In this document: one piece after another, positions 1 through 9,098 of the stretch
Numbering within the stretch: the stretch's first letter is position 1
Layout of the letters: each line of letters starts with the position of its first letter
Source: Nisaea sediminum
GTDB lineage: Bacteria; Pseudomonadota; Alphaproteobacteria; Thalassobaculales; Thalassobaculaceae
NCBI RefSeq assembly: GCF_014904705.1
Contig: NZ_JACZCQ010000001.1
Location: 372,001-436,000, forward strand
Length of the DNA: 64,000 nt
Direction: 5' to 3'
The notes under the pieces: model-generated
Told to the model about the DNA's origin: nothing
What the model saw: only the letters and a program-made list of their open reading frames with translations
The model's database searches: none
Position numbers and translations under genes: made by a program

Positions 1-410
1 AGGCTGTCGGCGCTGATGCCGCCGAACATCTCCGAGGTGGAGGCCTGGTAAAGTCGGGCCTCCGGGTTGACGATCCGTATGGCCTCGAGGAGCCGGTAGA
101 CCGCGACGGCATTGGCTTCCATCGTGAAGATCGGCTGCCCGAAAGACGCGCCGACGAAGCTCTGGGCCGCGAGATTGTAGATCTCGTCCGGCTGGCTCTC
201 CTGCAGGGCGGAGAGGATGCTGCCGAATTCCAGCATCTCGATGGTCGCGATCTCGACCCGGTCGGTGATGCCGAGTTCGTCGAGGCGCCCGGTGTTGGTG
301 CTCGCCGAGCGCCGGCGCGTTCCCACCACCCTGTAGCCTTCGTTGAGAAGGTGCCGGGCGAGATAGGCGCCGTCCTGACCGGTGATGCCGGTGATGAGAG
401 CGGTCTTCAT
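1..410 (-). CDS. gmd: GDP-mannose 4,6-dehydratase, C-terminal part cut off by window edge
   Basis: The first 136 residues are visible; the rest lies beyond the left edge. Seen: an N-terminal Rossmann nucleotide-binding loop GITGQDG (residues 8-14), the NLAAQSFVG stretch (79-87) and ASTSEMFG (123-130), whose Thr/Ser-Glu belongs to the active-site region of the GMD branch of extended short-chain dehydrogenases. The family converts GDP-D-mannose to GDP-4-keto-6-deoxymannose, the precursor of GDP-fucose, GDP-rhamnose and GDP-perosamine for surface glycans. The ATG overlaps the stop of the upstream glycosyltransferase-methyltransferase gene by four bases (ATGA), so the two are translationally coupled. 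A related GDP-sugar dehydratase is possible but less likely. Confidence 0.88.
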   Translation of the reverse strand, partial: MKTALITGITGQDGAYLARHLLNEGYRVVGTRRRSASTNTGRLDELGITDRVEIATIEMLEFGSILSALQESQPDEIYNLAAQSFVGASFGQPIFTMEANAVAVYRLLEAIRIVNPEARLYQASTSEMFGGISADS

Positions 411-1771
411 AGGCTCTTGCCCGTTGCATGTGGAAACAGGGATCTGATCTTGGCCAGCTTCTCCGGCGATGCCGTCACCGCGAGCGCGATGGCGAGGCCG
501 TTGGAGAATCTGTCGGTGACCGGAAGGACGAGATGCGGGATGGCTTCAAGCAGTTTGTTGCAGCCGAAAGCGTCGGTATCGGCTCCGTCCAGATAGTAGT
601 CGTCGAAAACGACGACCTTCGAATCTCTCAGCTTCGAGAAATCGTGCGCGATGGTCTCGCAGGCGTGTCCGCCGTCAATGAAACAGAAGTCGGCACTCTG
701 TTCTTCGAGCGTCTCGAGCGAATTGCCGCGAATGAGACGGTAGCTGAAACCCGGATTTGCGGTTTCGAATGCGGAAAGCGCGGCGTCGACCGCCGCTAGC
801 GTTACCGAGCTCTTGCCGTTCAGTTCCTCGGAGTCGTTTTCCGGCGTCGCCGCTTCGAACAGATCGTATCCGGTGTAGCGGATACTGGTCCCGAAGCGCA
901 GTCCGTGCCGCGCCATCTCGATCGCCCGGCGCCCATTCCAGGTTCCGACCTCGACGATCGTCTCCGGCTTGAAGGCCTCGATCAGACGGAGGATCTGCTC
1001 GTAGCGGCGCGGATTGTTCATCGTCTCGATCCGGCCCTGACCCGCGGCGCCGTCCTCGGTCTTCGGCTGGCCCTTGAAGTGGCTCATATAGGCAGACAGG
1101 CAACTCTCGGAGAACGGGTCGAGGGTCTCCAGATCGGCCGACAGGTCCCGTGTCCGGATCTTGCCCTGCGCTTCGAAGACCGTGCGCGTCACATCGAAGA
1201 CCTCGCAATCGTGCCAGGCGTTCAGTTTGAACAGTTCGCCGGTGAGGTAGATCCGCTCCATCGTCTCGAAGAACGGTTTCGCTTCCGGATGCCGCAGATC
1301 GAAACAGAGAAAACCGGTCTCGCTGTGCATTCCCTTGCGCCCGAGATAGGCGGCGAAGACGCCTTCCATGATCTCCGGGATGAAGCTTTCCGGAACGTCT
1401 GCCTGGGTGACGACGTCGCCGTCGAGCCAGACCAGGTAATCGGTATCGAGCGTCGCGGCGGCCGCGAACATGGCGAACATCTTGTGCGCGAAGCGGACGG
1501 CGTCGAAATTGTAGTCGTAGCCGGTCTTCGTATGACCGGCGGCCATGGGCTGCTTGCTGTAGTGGTTCTTGAAGGTGACAAGCCGGGGCGCGGCACCGTT
1601 CAACGAAATGCTGCGGACGCGAGCCGCAGGCTCGAGATCGAAGCCCTCCGAATAGACCACGAGGTCCACTGCGGACGGCCAGTGCTGCAGAAAACTGCCG
1701 ATCGCAGTGCGCCCGTACTGTTCCAGCCCCTTCCTGTTGAAGGTGGTGATCGCTGTAACTTTCGGGGCCAT
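407..1771 (-). CDS. Glycosyltransferase-like / SAM methyltransferase fusion protein
   Basis: A 454-residue two-domain protein. Residues 1 to about 235 look like a GT-A glycosyltransferase, with a DYLVWLDGDV segment holding a DxD-type metal/nucleotide-sugar motif at 116-120 and a conserved-looking HDCEVFD at 187-193. Residues about 255-445 are a class I SAM-dependent methyltransferase with motif I VEVGTWNG (273-280) and FIDGGH (364-369), like the Methyltransf_24 group. The pair suggests one polypeptide that adds a sugar and methylates the glycan; this is inferred from domains only. It is translationally coupled to gmd, which supports a role in deoxysugar surface glycan assembly. The acceptor is unknown. 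Confidence 0.8.
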   Translation of the reverse strand: MAPKVTAITTFNRKGLEQYGRTAIGSFLQHWPSAVDLVVYSEGFDLEPAARVRSISLNGAAPRLVTFKNHYSKQPMAAGHTKTGYDYNFDAVRFAHKMFAMFAAAATLDTDYLVWLDGDVVTQADVPESFIPEIMEGVFAAYLGRKGMHSETGFLCFDLRHPEAKPFFETMERIYLTGELFKLNAWHDCEVFDVTRTVFEAQGKIRTRDLSADLETLDPFSESCLSAYMSHFKGQPKTEDGAAGQGRIETMNNPRRYEQILRLIEAFKPETIVEVGTWNGRRAIEMARHGLRFGTSIRYTGYDLFEAATPENDSEELNGKSSVTLAAVDAALSAFETANPGFSYRLIRGNSLETLEEQSADFCFIDGGHACETIAHDFSKLRDSKVVVFDDYYLDGADTDAFGCNKLLEAIPHLVLPVTDRFSNGLAIALAVTASPEKLAKIRSLFPHATGKSL

Positions 1772-2096
1772 CGAGTCCTATCCCTGTTGAACCGGCCGTC
1801 GGCGTCCGGACCGAGCGGCGGCCGCTCGGCTACCGCCGTCACGAGCCTGCCGCTCCCTTCTATTTCTGCGGTCCCGCCGCAAGCAAGGGAGAAATGCCCA
1901 GGGCGCCGGGACCGCGATCCCTGATTCGGGATCAAGTCCGCGAAACAAAGTTCCGTCCTTGGCGCGGGTGCACGCAAACTTGCGGGTGGCGAAGATCGCT
2001 TTGGTTCGATCGTTGCGAATTGATCGGCGTCTCTCGACACTTTATTTCGCCGACAGCATATTCCCCCGATCAACGACCGTCGGAAGGGGAGCCGGA
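1772..2096. other. Divergent intergenic region, no gene seen
   Basis: This 325-base gap lies between the leftward fusion gene and the rightward AceE-like gene and must hold both promoters. An open frame runs on upstream of the AceE-like start from 1959. Those 46 extra codons lack a good ribosome site and do not resemble the family, so I treat them as non-coding. No convincing promoter, hairpin or repeat was found. Confidence 0.5.
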
Positions 2097-4472
2097 ATGG
2101 GCCTCGTGGAACCGCAAAACAAGATCGAGACCCTGCGTGAGCTGGAGAAGAAAGTCCTCTGGCTGGCGATGTGGATGATCCACAACGCCAATCATATCCG
2201 GCCCTCGCGCGACGGTATAAAGGTCGGGGGGCACCAGGCGTCCTGCGCTTCCGTCGCGACCCTCATGACGGCGCTTTATTTCGACGTCCTGAAGCCGCAG
2301 GACCGGGTCGCGGTGAAGCCGCATGCGAGCCCGGTCTTCCATGCCATCCAGTACATGGTGGGGCGGCAGGACCAGTCGGCGCTGGAGCGCTTCCGGGCGC
2401 TCGGCGGCGCGCAGTCCTATCCCTCGCGGACCAAGGACCGGGACGAGGTCGATTTCTCCACCGGCTCCGTCGGCCTCGGCGTCGCGATGACGCTCTTCGC
2501 CTCCATGGTGCAGGACTATGTCCGCCTGCATCACCTGATCCAGGACCAGGGCCTGCAGCAGCAGCCGGCGGGCCGCATGATCTCCATCATGGGCGATGCG
2601 GAGCTCGACGAGGGCAATATCTACGAGGCCATGCTCGAGGGCTGGAAATACGATGTCCGGAACCTCTGGTGGGTGATCGACTACAACCGCCAGAGTCTCG
2701 ACGGCGTGGTCTCCGACGGGCTGTTCCAGAAGATCCGGCAGTTCTTCGGAACCGTCGACTGGAACGTCAACATGCTGAAATACGGCAAGAAGCTGCAGCG
2801 CGTGTTCGAGCTTCCGGGCGGCGATGTGCTGGAGAACTGGATCGACGAGTGTCCGAACGATCTTTACAGCGCGCTGACCTTCAAGGGACAGGCAGGCGGC
2901 AGCGGAACCTGGCGCGACCACCTGAAGAAGGACCTGCACGGCGTGAAGGGGATCAAGGCGATCCTCGACGATCATGACGACAAGGCGCTGCACGAGTTGA
3001 TGACGAACCTCGCCGGGCACGACATGGAGTCGGTGCTGGAGAGCTTCCACGGGGTCAAGGACGACGGTCCGCAATGTTTCATCGCCTACACCGTGAAGGG
3101 CTTCAACACGCCGCTCGCGGGCCACAAGGACAACCATGCGGGTCTGATGACGCCCGAACAGATGGAACTGTTCCGCTCTGGCATGGGCGTGCCGGAGGGT
3201 GGAGAGTGGGACCCGTTCGCACATCTCGACATGCCGAAGGAAGAGGTTCGCGACTATGTCGCCGGGGTTTCCTTCAACCGCGGTGGCTCGCGGGTGCATC
3301 TGGCCGACAAGGTGGAACTGCCGGACAGTCTCGCCATCAAGCGACAGGCGAAGACCTCGACGCAGCAGGCTTTCGGCGCGGTGCTGAACGAGCTGGCGCG
3401 CGGCAATTCGGCGCTCGCCTCGCGCCTTGTCACGACCTCGCCCGACGTCACGGTATCGACTAATCTCGGCCCTTGGGTGAACCAGCGCGGCATCTTCAGC
3501 CTCGATATGCGGAACGACGTCTTCCGCGACGAGAAGGTGGCCTCCGCGCAGAAATGGCTCCGTCACGGCGGCGGCCAGCATTTCGAACTCGGCATCGCGG
3601 AGAGCAATCTTTTCATCATGCTGGCGGCGCTCGGCCTCTCGGGGCCGCTCTTCGGGACGCGGCTGCTCCCGGTCGGCACGCTCTACGATCCCTTTATCCA
3701 GCGCGGGCTCGATAGCTTGAATTACGCCTGCTACCAGGGTGCCAGGTTCATGGTTGTGGCGACTCCGTCCGGCATTTCTCTCGCGCCGGAAGGCGGCGCG
3801 CACCAGTCGGTCTCGACGCCGCTGATCGGTATGGGGCAGCCGGGCCTGACCAGCTTCGAGCCGGCCCATGCGGACGAGCTGGCGGAGATCATGCGCTGGA
3901 GCTTCGCGCATATGCAGGCGGAGGATGGCGGCGCGGTCTATCTCCGGCTGTCGACCCGGCCGCTGCAGCAGCCGGAGCGAGAGATCGATGCGGAGCTGCG
4001 CGACGACATCGTCTCCGGTGGCTACTGGCTGCGCGAGCCGGCGCATGACGCCCCGGCTGTGATCGTCTTCACCGGTGCGGTGGTCCCGGAAGTGCTGCAG
4101 GCCTGCGAGATGCTGGAAGAGGAACTGCCGGGCGTTGGCGTGCTCGCGGTCACCAGCGCCGACAGGCTCTATAGCGGCTGGCAATCCCGTATCCGCCGCC
4201 CGGAGGCGCCGAAATCGCATCTGGAAAAGCTGATGGGCGATCTCGGACCGGACGTCCGCATCGTCACCGTGCAGGATGGCCATCCGGCGAATCTCAGCTG
4301 GATCGGCAGCGCGCTCGGCCGGCGGTTGTTCCCGCTCGGTGTCACCACCTTCGGCCAGTCCGGCGACCTTCCGGATCTCTATCAGACCCACGGCATCGAT
4401 GCCGAGGCGATCATGGATGCGGTGGCGGCGGCCTGCGTGGATACCGCGCGGGGCACGCCAATGGCGGTCTAG
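2097..4472 (+). CDS. AceE/transketolase-family thiamine-diphosphate enzyme
   Basis: A 791-residue homologue of the homodimeric pyruvate dehydrogenase E1 / transketolase superfamily. Seen: GGHQAS near residues 44-49; the ThDP-Mg motif GDAELDEGN (166-174) followed by YNRQSLDG about 25 residues on, which matches the GDGEMDE...N pattern of AceE; and a transketolase-type middle domain with HFELGIAESN. AceE is usually about 890 residues, so this is a shorter relative. Oxidative decarboxylation of a 2-oxoacid or a ketol transfer are both possible. No E2 or E3 subunit gene is adjacent, so the substrate cannot be fixed. The start is chosen for GGAAGGGGAGCC before ATG. Its stop overlaps the convergent gtrA stop. 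Confidence 0.85.
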   Translation: MGLVEPQNKIETLRELEKKVLWLAMWMIHNANHIRPSRDGIKVGGHQASCASVATLMTALYFDVLKPQDRVAVKPHASPVFHAIQYMVGRQDQSALERFRALGGAQSYPSRTKDRDEVDFSTGSVGLGVAMTLFASMVQDYVRLHHLIQDQGLQQQPAGRMISIMGDAELDEGNIYEAMLEGWKYDVRNLWWVIDYNRQSLDGVVSDGLFQKIRQFFGTVDWNVNMLKYGKKLQRVFELPGGDVLENWIDECPNDLYSALTFKGQAGGSGTWRDHLKKDLHGVKGIKAILDDHDDKALHELMTNLAGHDMESVLESFHGVKDDGPQCFIAYTVKGFNTPLAGHKDNHAGLMTPEQMELFRSGMGVPEGGEWDPFAHLDMPKEEVRDYVAGVSFNRGGSRVHLADKVELPDSLAIKRQAKTSTQQAFGAVLNELARGNSALASRLVTTSPDVTVSTNLGPWVNQRGIFSLDMRNDVFRDEKVASAQKWLRHGGGQHFELGIAESNLFIMLAALGLSGPLFGTRLLPVGTLYDPFIQRGLDSLNYACYQGARFMVVATPSGISLAPEGGAHQSVSTPLIGMGQPGLTSFEPAHADELAEIMRWSFAHMQAEDGGAVYLRLSTRPLQQPEREIDAELRDDIVSGGYWLREPAHDAPAVIVFTGAVVPEVLQACEMLEEELPGVGVLAVTSADRLYSGWQSRIRRPEAPKSHLEKLMGDLGPDVRIVTVQDGHPANLSWIGSALGRRLFPLGVTTFGQSGDLPDLYQTHGIDAEAIMDAVAAACVDTARGTPMAV

Positions 4473-4870
4473 CCGCGGAAGACGAAGCGCGCCGAGAGGG
4501 TGAAATTCAGCACCATGCCGGAGAGCGACCCGGCCGCGACGGCACCGACCAGGACCCAGGGTTCGGTGCCGAAGAGGGCAATGACCAGTCCGTAGGCGAG
4601 GAAGTTGGCCACCATGCCGGTCGCATTGGCCGCGAGGAACCGCGCCCATTCAACGAGCGGGGACGTCGAGTTCCGGTCGGCGAAGGTGAATTTCCGGTTT
4701 GCATACCAGGTGAAGGTCGCCGCCGCGAGAAACGAGAGGATGCGGCCGGAATAGGGGTCGAGACCGAGCAGAGCGCTCGCGAACAGAAGCGCGGCACTGT
4801 CGACGACGAAACCTCCGCAACCGACAATGCCGAACTTCAGGAAGCGTTTGACGGTCCCGGGCGCGATCAT
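4469..4870 (-). CDS. GtrA family membrane protein
   Basis: A 133-residue protein with four predicted membrane helices and the GtrA hallmark: an N-terminal RFLKFGIVGCGGFVVD segment, then WYANRKFTF between helices two and three. GtrA proteins are thought to help flip polyprenyl-phosphate-linked sugars across the inner membrane for O-antigen or teichoic acid decoration. It is the last gene of a leftward operon, starting four bases after the stop of the GT2 gene. GtrA next to a GT2 polyprenyl-phosphate glycosyltransferase and a large membrane protein is the classic three-part arrangement for lipid-linked sugar transfer. Confidence 0.9.
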   Translation of the reverse strand: MIAPGTVKRFLKFGIVGCGGFVVDSAALLFASALLGLDPYSGRILSFLAAATFTWYANRKFTFADRNSTSPLVEWARFLAANATGMVANFLAYGLVIALFGTEPWVLVGAVAAGSLSGMVLNFTLSARFVFRG

Positions 4871-4874
4871 AAGG

Positions 4875-5837
4875 CTAGGTCCGCGGCGAAGCGCGGTCGT
4901 CCGAAACCCGGTGCGGCAGCGACAGGTAGATCAGCCGGCGCATCTCCTGTCGCGCATGCATGATGCCGTCGAGCGTCATGCCGAGAACGAAGCTCAGGGC
5001 CGACAGCAGCATCATGCTTGCCGCGAGAACGGCCGTCGGAAGGCGCGGCACCAGTCCGGTCTCGAAAAACTCGGTGATGACCGGAACGCCGAGAGCCATG
5101 CCCGCGATGGCGAAAAGCAGGGCGAAAAGTCCGAATGTCGGCAACGGCCGCTCGAGAGTCATCAGCCGGGCGATAAGCCCGAGGATCCTGAAGCCGTCGC
5201 GGACGGTGGAGAGCTTGCTCGCCGTGCCTTCCGGGCGGGCGGAGTATCGCGTTTCGAGTTCCGCGACCGGCATGCGCAGTTCCAGCGCGTGCACCGTCAG
5301 CTCGGTCTCGATTTCGAATCCCTGCGAGAGCGCGGGGAAGGACTTCACGAAACGCCGGGAAAACGCCCGGTATCCGCTGAAGACGTCCGAATTCCGCCGC
5401 CCGAATATCCGCGCGACGAGCTCGGTGAAAAGGACGTTTCCGAACCGGTGGCCGAACCTGTAGGCCTTAACTTCCTCCGAAATCCGGGTCCCGGTCACCA
5501 TGTCGTTGCCGTCACGGGCGACGAGTTGCACCAGCTCAGGCGCGCGGGACGCGTCATAGGTCGCGTCGCCGTCGACCAGGAGATAGATATCGGCGTCTAT
5601 GTCGGCGAACATGCGCCGGACGACATTGCCTTTCCCCTGCAGCGGTTCCCGCCGGACAATCGCGCCGCGCTGTTCGGCGACAGCGATTGTCTCGTCGGTC
5701 GAGTTGTTGTCGTAGACGAAAATCCTCGCATCGGGGAGGGCCTGCCGGAAGGCGTCGACAGTCTGTCCGATGGCGCCCGCCTCGTTGAAGCAGGGGATCA
5801 GAACGGCGATCTCGGGGAAGGTGGAAGGATTTGTCAT
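4875..5837 (-). CDS. Family 2 glycosyltransferase, polyprenyl-phosphate sugar transferase type
   Basis: A 320-residue protein with a cytosolic GT-A domain: an N-terminal AVLIPCFNEAGAIG strand-loop, YDNNSTDET, then VDGDATYDA with the DxD-like site near residue 90. Two hydrophobic helices follow near the C-terminus, typical of DPM1/GtrB-like enzymes that load a sugar from a nucleotide donor onto undecaprenyl or dolichyl phosphate. Its ATG overlaps the stop of the upstream membrane protein (ATGA) and it is followed immediately by gtrA, so all three should be co-translated. The sugar cannot be told from sequence. Confidence 0.87.
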   Translation of the reverse strand: MTNPSTFPEIAVLIPCFNEAGAIGQTVDAFRQALPDARIFVYDNNSTDETIAVAEQRGAIVRREPLQGKGNVVRRMFADIDADIYLLVDGDATYDASRAPELVQLVARDGNDMVTGTRISEEVKAYRFGHRFGNVLFTELVARIFGRRNSDVFSGYRAFSRRFVKSFPALSQGFEIETELTVHALELRMPVAELETRYSARPEGTASKLSTVRDGFRILGLIARLMTLERPLPTFGLFALLFAIAGMALGVPVITEFFETGLVPRLPTAVLAASMMLLSALSFVLGMTLDGIMHARQEMRRLIYLSLPHRVSDDRASPRT

Positions 5838-7537
5838 TTTCGACTTCTAACACGGTCGCGCAATGTTCGCGCGGCAAGCCATGGTCCCAGCGCGCATAGC
5901 GCAACCAGGTGAGGATAAGCGGGTGAAAAATACAGCAAATTCAGACCGGGGATAGACGTTACGTCGAGAAAGCAGATCAACGCCGTGCGCATCGCGACAG
6001 CGATGCCAAGGGACAGGACGAGGACTCCGAGCGGGTCCCGCAACCATTTCCAGCCGAAGGCAAGAACTCCGGCAACGGTGATCAGCAGGCCTGCCGCGAT
6101 CAGATAGTTGTAGGTGCGGGCCAGCAGACTGAGGAGGTCTGCCGTCTTTGCCGCCGCCTTCTCCCGAAACGTCGTTTCAGGGCGGTCCGAACTGGTGGCG
6201 GCTCCGGTCGCCTCCTGCATCACCTCGGAGCCCGGCGGGCTCGCCGGAACGCCGATTTTCGTCTGCGGCCGCTCCGGGTTGCCGATATCGAGTACCTTGA
6301 GCAGTAGGTCCGGCATCCGTTCAAGCGCATCCGAAAGATAGTGTAGCCGGAAGGGCGGCATCATCGTGTTCCGCGGTGCGAGGCATTGCAGGCGGCCGTC
6401 ATCGCAGGCGGCATTTATTTCCATCGCCAGCCGCTCGAAATAGGCCTCCGTCTCCGGTGCGGACCGGTAATGCCCCGCTGCCCTGGCCGCGTCCCGGAGG
6501 GCCCACATGAACCATCCCGCCGGGATCTCGCTGCATGAGCCATGGTCGCCGGGGATATTGCAGGCAATCTGCGCCCAGCCTTTTCCTTCGGTCTCGAAAT
6601 AGGGTTTCAGCTCGCGGGCCGCGGGGCTGACCTCGTATGCCTGTCGCAGGGTTTCCTGGGGCACCACGATGCGGCGGCGCCACTCTTTCTGCGCTATGCG
6701 GTTCAGGGCGCCATAGGCGGAGACGAATTGGCTCGCGCGGAATTCGTTGTTCCGGAACACACCGTAGGCCGCGTAGTTCACCGCATTCACCGCGAGAATC
6801 ACCGCGCCGAAACAGGTGAGAGCGAGGGCAATCCGGAGCAGTGGAAGGCGTTTGACGAGTGCTCGCAAACCGCCGCGCCATGAGGTGGTCAGACCCAGAT
6901 AGGCGACGACCGGGAATAGGGCGGGCAGCAGCCATATCCCTTCTTCGCGCGTCAGCCAGTAGATCCCGGCACAGAGGCCGAGCGCGGCGGCTTTCAGATA
7001 TCCCGATGCAGGGGAAGCCGATCCGGTGTCCGCCGTGGTCGGCAGGAATGCGGAGAGAAATCCAGCGAAGAGCAGCAGAGAGAGGCTCGCATAGAGCGGT
7101 TCCCGGACAATCCGCGCCAGATCGGTCGTCCAGAAGACCGGGGCGAACAGGAGCAGGGCGAAGAGAATGAAAAGAAGCAGGTCACTCCGGATCAGCCTCC
7201 GCAGAACGAGGCAGAAAATCGTCACCGAGCCGGTGTAAAGCAAAGCCTCCGCGGCACGCAGGGGCAGCCCGATCTCCCGCATGGCGGCGATGAAGACGGG
7301 GAAAGCCGCTCCCTTGGCTAGTGTGAGATGGTCGTAGGGGCCGAGCCAGGCGCCGTCCCGAATAGAGAGCGCGAGCCGGACAAAGAGGGCATCGTCATGA
7401 ATCGCCTCGGGGATCAGGTAGGACGGCCACAGAAATCCGACGGCGATCCGTACCGCGGCCAACATAGCCGCGGCGGCCAGCAAGATCCGTGAGGGAAGGG
7501 GCAGGTTCCCGAAAGCGCGCCGGACCGGGTCGGTCAT
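5834..7537 (-). CDS. Polytopic membrane protein, possible GT-C-like glycosyltransferase
   Basis: About 567 residues. I see an N-terminal hydrophobic block of several helices (residues about 15-260), a soluble stretch of about 200 residues with scattered Cys, then about three helices near the C-terminus. The layout (many helices plus a periplasmic domain, in operon with GT2 and GtrA) is that of enzymes that use a lipid-linked sugar on the periplasmic face. No diagnostic GT39/GT83 motif was recognised, so the function is by context only. The frame is open to an upstream ATG at 7654; the start at 7537 (MTDPVRRA) is preferred because membrane segments begin soon after it and GTGGA precedes it. 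Confidence 0.65.
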   Translation of the reverse strand: MTDPVRRAFGNLPLPSRILLAAAAMLAAVRIAVGFLWPSYLIPEAIHDDALFVRLALSIRDGAWLGPYDHLTLAKGAAFPVFIAAMREIGLPLRAAEALLYTGSVTIFCLVLRRLIRSDLLLFILFALLLFAPVFWTTDLARIVREPLYASLSLLLFAGFLSAFLPTTADTGSASPASGYLKAAALGLCAGIYWLTREEGIWLLPALFPVVAYLGLTTSWRGGLRALVKRLPLLRIALALTCFGAVILAVNAVNYAAYGVFRNNEFRASQFVSAYGALNRIAQKEWRRRIVVPQETLRQAYEVSPAARELKPYFETEGKGWAQIACNIPGDHGSCSEIPAGWFMWALRDAARAAGHYRSAPETEAYFERLAMEINAACDDGRLQCLAPRNTMMPPFRLHYLSDALERMPDLLLKVLDIGNPERPQTKIGVPASPPGSEVMQEATGAATSSDRPETTFREKAAAKTADLLSLLARTYNYLIAAGLLITVAGVLAFGWKWLRDPLGVLVLSLGIAVAMRTALICFLDVTSIPGLNLLYFSPAYPHLVALCALGPWLAARTLRDRVRSRK

Positions 7538-7700
7538 TCCACGATGGGCAAGTCCGCTATCTGGGTCGACCTGTCGGATGGGATGAGCTGCCAATGGTTC
7601 AGACCGGTAATTGTTCCGGCCGCTATTGAGCGAGCCCGGGAAAAGCGACCGCAAACCTGCCGGATACCCCAGGATTGATCAAGTTTCGGGTTCCCGGCGG

Positions 7701-8867
7701 TTAGGAAAAGACCGCCTTCAGCTTGTAGCGCGGGATCGGATGGTCCCAGTCGCCACCCTCCATCAGGCGCGCGGCGGCATAGCCCCAATCGTCCGATCCT
7801 TTGGCGCCCTTGCCGTTGCCGCAGATCGCGATCGCGAGATGGTCGCCCGCGACGAAGTCGATATAGGGCAGGCCGGAGGTGCTGTAGCTGGTCACGCAGG
7901 TATCGGTATGACGCTCCGGACAGTCCTTCAGGACGGGAATCAGCCGCTCGACCACATCGGTGAATTCCAGCCTGTTGCGCTCCGATCCGGCGGATTTGAA
8001 CCAGGCGTCGAGCTCCTCGCGTGAGCCGAGCTGGGTGTCCGCCTCGGTACCGATCCCGATCTTCACGTAGGAATGTCCGTCCGGATAGCGGATCGGCGGC
8101 AGGATGTAGGAACCGGCGAACTTGTCGATGATGGTCGGCATGTGCTCGAGCACCTCGGCTGCGGCGTCGGTGACGCGAAACAGTACGACCGTGCGGGCAT
8201 AGACCCTGGTCGACACCGGCCGCGGCAGCAGCTTGCAGGCGGTGGTGTAGCCGCCGGTTGCGATCAGCACCCGTTCGGCTTCGAGGATACGGCCGTCATC
8301 CAGGGTGACATCGACGCTCGACCCCTTGACGTCGATCGCCGTGACCGTCGATCGGATCACCTCGGCACCGTTCTTCTCCGCCAGGGCCGTCTGCGCCTTG
8401 ACCAACGCGCGCGGACTGATGTGACCCGCGGTCTCGGTTTCCCGGATCCCGGCGCAATCGTTCGGCAGCGAGAGGAACGGATAGAGTTCGCGCATCACGG
8501 TCGCGTCTATGACTGTGGTGTTGCCGCCATTCTCCCGCGCCAGCGTGACCGCCGGTTTTGTAGTCACATCTTCCGAGCCGACGATGCCGAGGAAACCGCT
8601 CGGGGTGAAGAAATCGATCCCGCTTTCGGCTTCGATCTCCGGATAGCGCGCGATCGCGCGGGTCGCCGTGAGCGACCATTCCGGCTCAGGATCGTAGATC
8701 CGGGTCAGCCGCCCTTCGTCGTAGTGGCTGGCAAAAACGCCATCATGGGACAGCCGGTCCGCCGGCTCGTCCGGGCCGATCACGGCGACCCCGTCCTGCC
8801 AGGACGAGAGATGGCGTGCTGCTGCGGAGCCGATCAGGCCGCGGCCGACGATGATATGGCGGTACAT
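7701..8867 (-). CDS. FAD-dependent oxidoreductase (DAO family, sarcosine/N-methyl amino acid oxidase-like)
   Basis: A 388-residue flavoprotein with an N-terminal FAD-binding loop GRGLIGSAAARHL and a second nucleotide-contacting strand RVLIATGGYTT near residue 205. The C-terminal TSYSTSGLPYIDF and GNGKGAKGSDDWG segments match the monomeric sarcosine oxidase / N-methyl-tryptophan oxidase (MSOX/MTOX) layout. The reaction would be oxidative deamination or demethylation of an amino acid or amine with O2. A canonical MSOX flavin-attachment Cys was not assigned, and the substrate is unknown. The gene stands alone with divergent small-gene and intergenic sequence upstream. Confidence 0.85.
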   Translation of the reverse strand: MYRHIIVGRGLIGSAAARHLSSWQDGVAVIGPDEPADRLSHDGVFASHYDEGRLTRIYDPEPEWSLTATRAIARYPEIEAESGIDFFTPSGFLGIVGSEDVTTKPAVTLARENGGNTTVIDATVMRELYPFLSLPNDCAGIRETETAGHISPRALVKAQTALAEKNGAEVIRSTVTAIDVKGSSVDVTLDDGRILEAERVLIATGGYTTACKLLPRPVSTRVYARTVVLFRVTDAAAEVLEHMPTIIDKFAGSYILPPIRYPDGHSYVKIGIGTEADTQLGSREELDAWFKSAGSERNRLEFTDVVERLIPVLKDCPERHTDTCVTSYSTSGLPYIDFVAGDHLAIAICGNGKGAKGSDDWGYAAARLMEGGDWDHPIPRYKLKAVFS

Positions 8868-8990
8868 GAGAGACGCTCCGGAAGATGAACCGGGCAGAGC
8901 CTAATCCCGATCCGGCAGCGCATCCAGTCCGAGCGCCCGCATCCCGTGAACAGCAGGTGAAAAAATCTGACGGTCACGCCGCCGCGACGG

Positions 8991-9098
8991 TCAGACGACG
9001 AGCCCCGGCAGGACCGCGCTCAGCCAGACAAGGACGTTCAACACGATGGCGCCGAGAATGACGCAGGAACGCTTCAGATTGTAGGTTTCGACGGCCAT
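8991..9098 (-). CDS. 35-residue single-helix membrane peptide
   Basis: A very short gene. A strong Shine-Dalgarno (GGGGAGAGG) sits six to eight bases before an ATG at 9098. The product begins MAVETYNLKRSC and is then almost wholly hydrophobic (VILGAIVLNVLVWLSAVLPGLVV), so it reads as one membrane helix with a positively charged cytosolic N-terminus. It lies alone upstream of the FAD oxidoreductase, in the same direction, 123 bases before that gene's start. No family was recognised. The ribosome site plus clear membrane character make it likelier than chance. Confidence 0.55.
   Translation of the reverse strand: MAVETYNLKRSCVILGAIVLNVLVWLSAVLPGLVV

Noticed and set aside
2070-4649. Long open frame (859 codons) antisense to the AceE-like gene
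   Set aside because: It is the mirror of a real gene in GC-rich DNA, is His/Arg/Asp-rich with no domain, and also runs into gtrA. The opposite strand has clear ThDP motifs.
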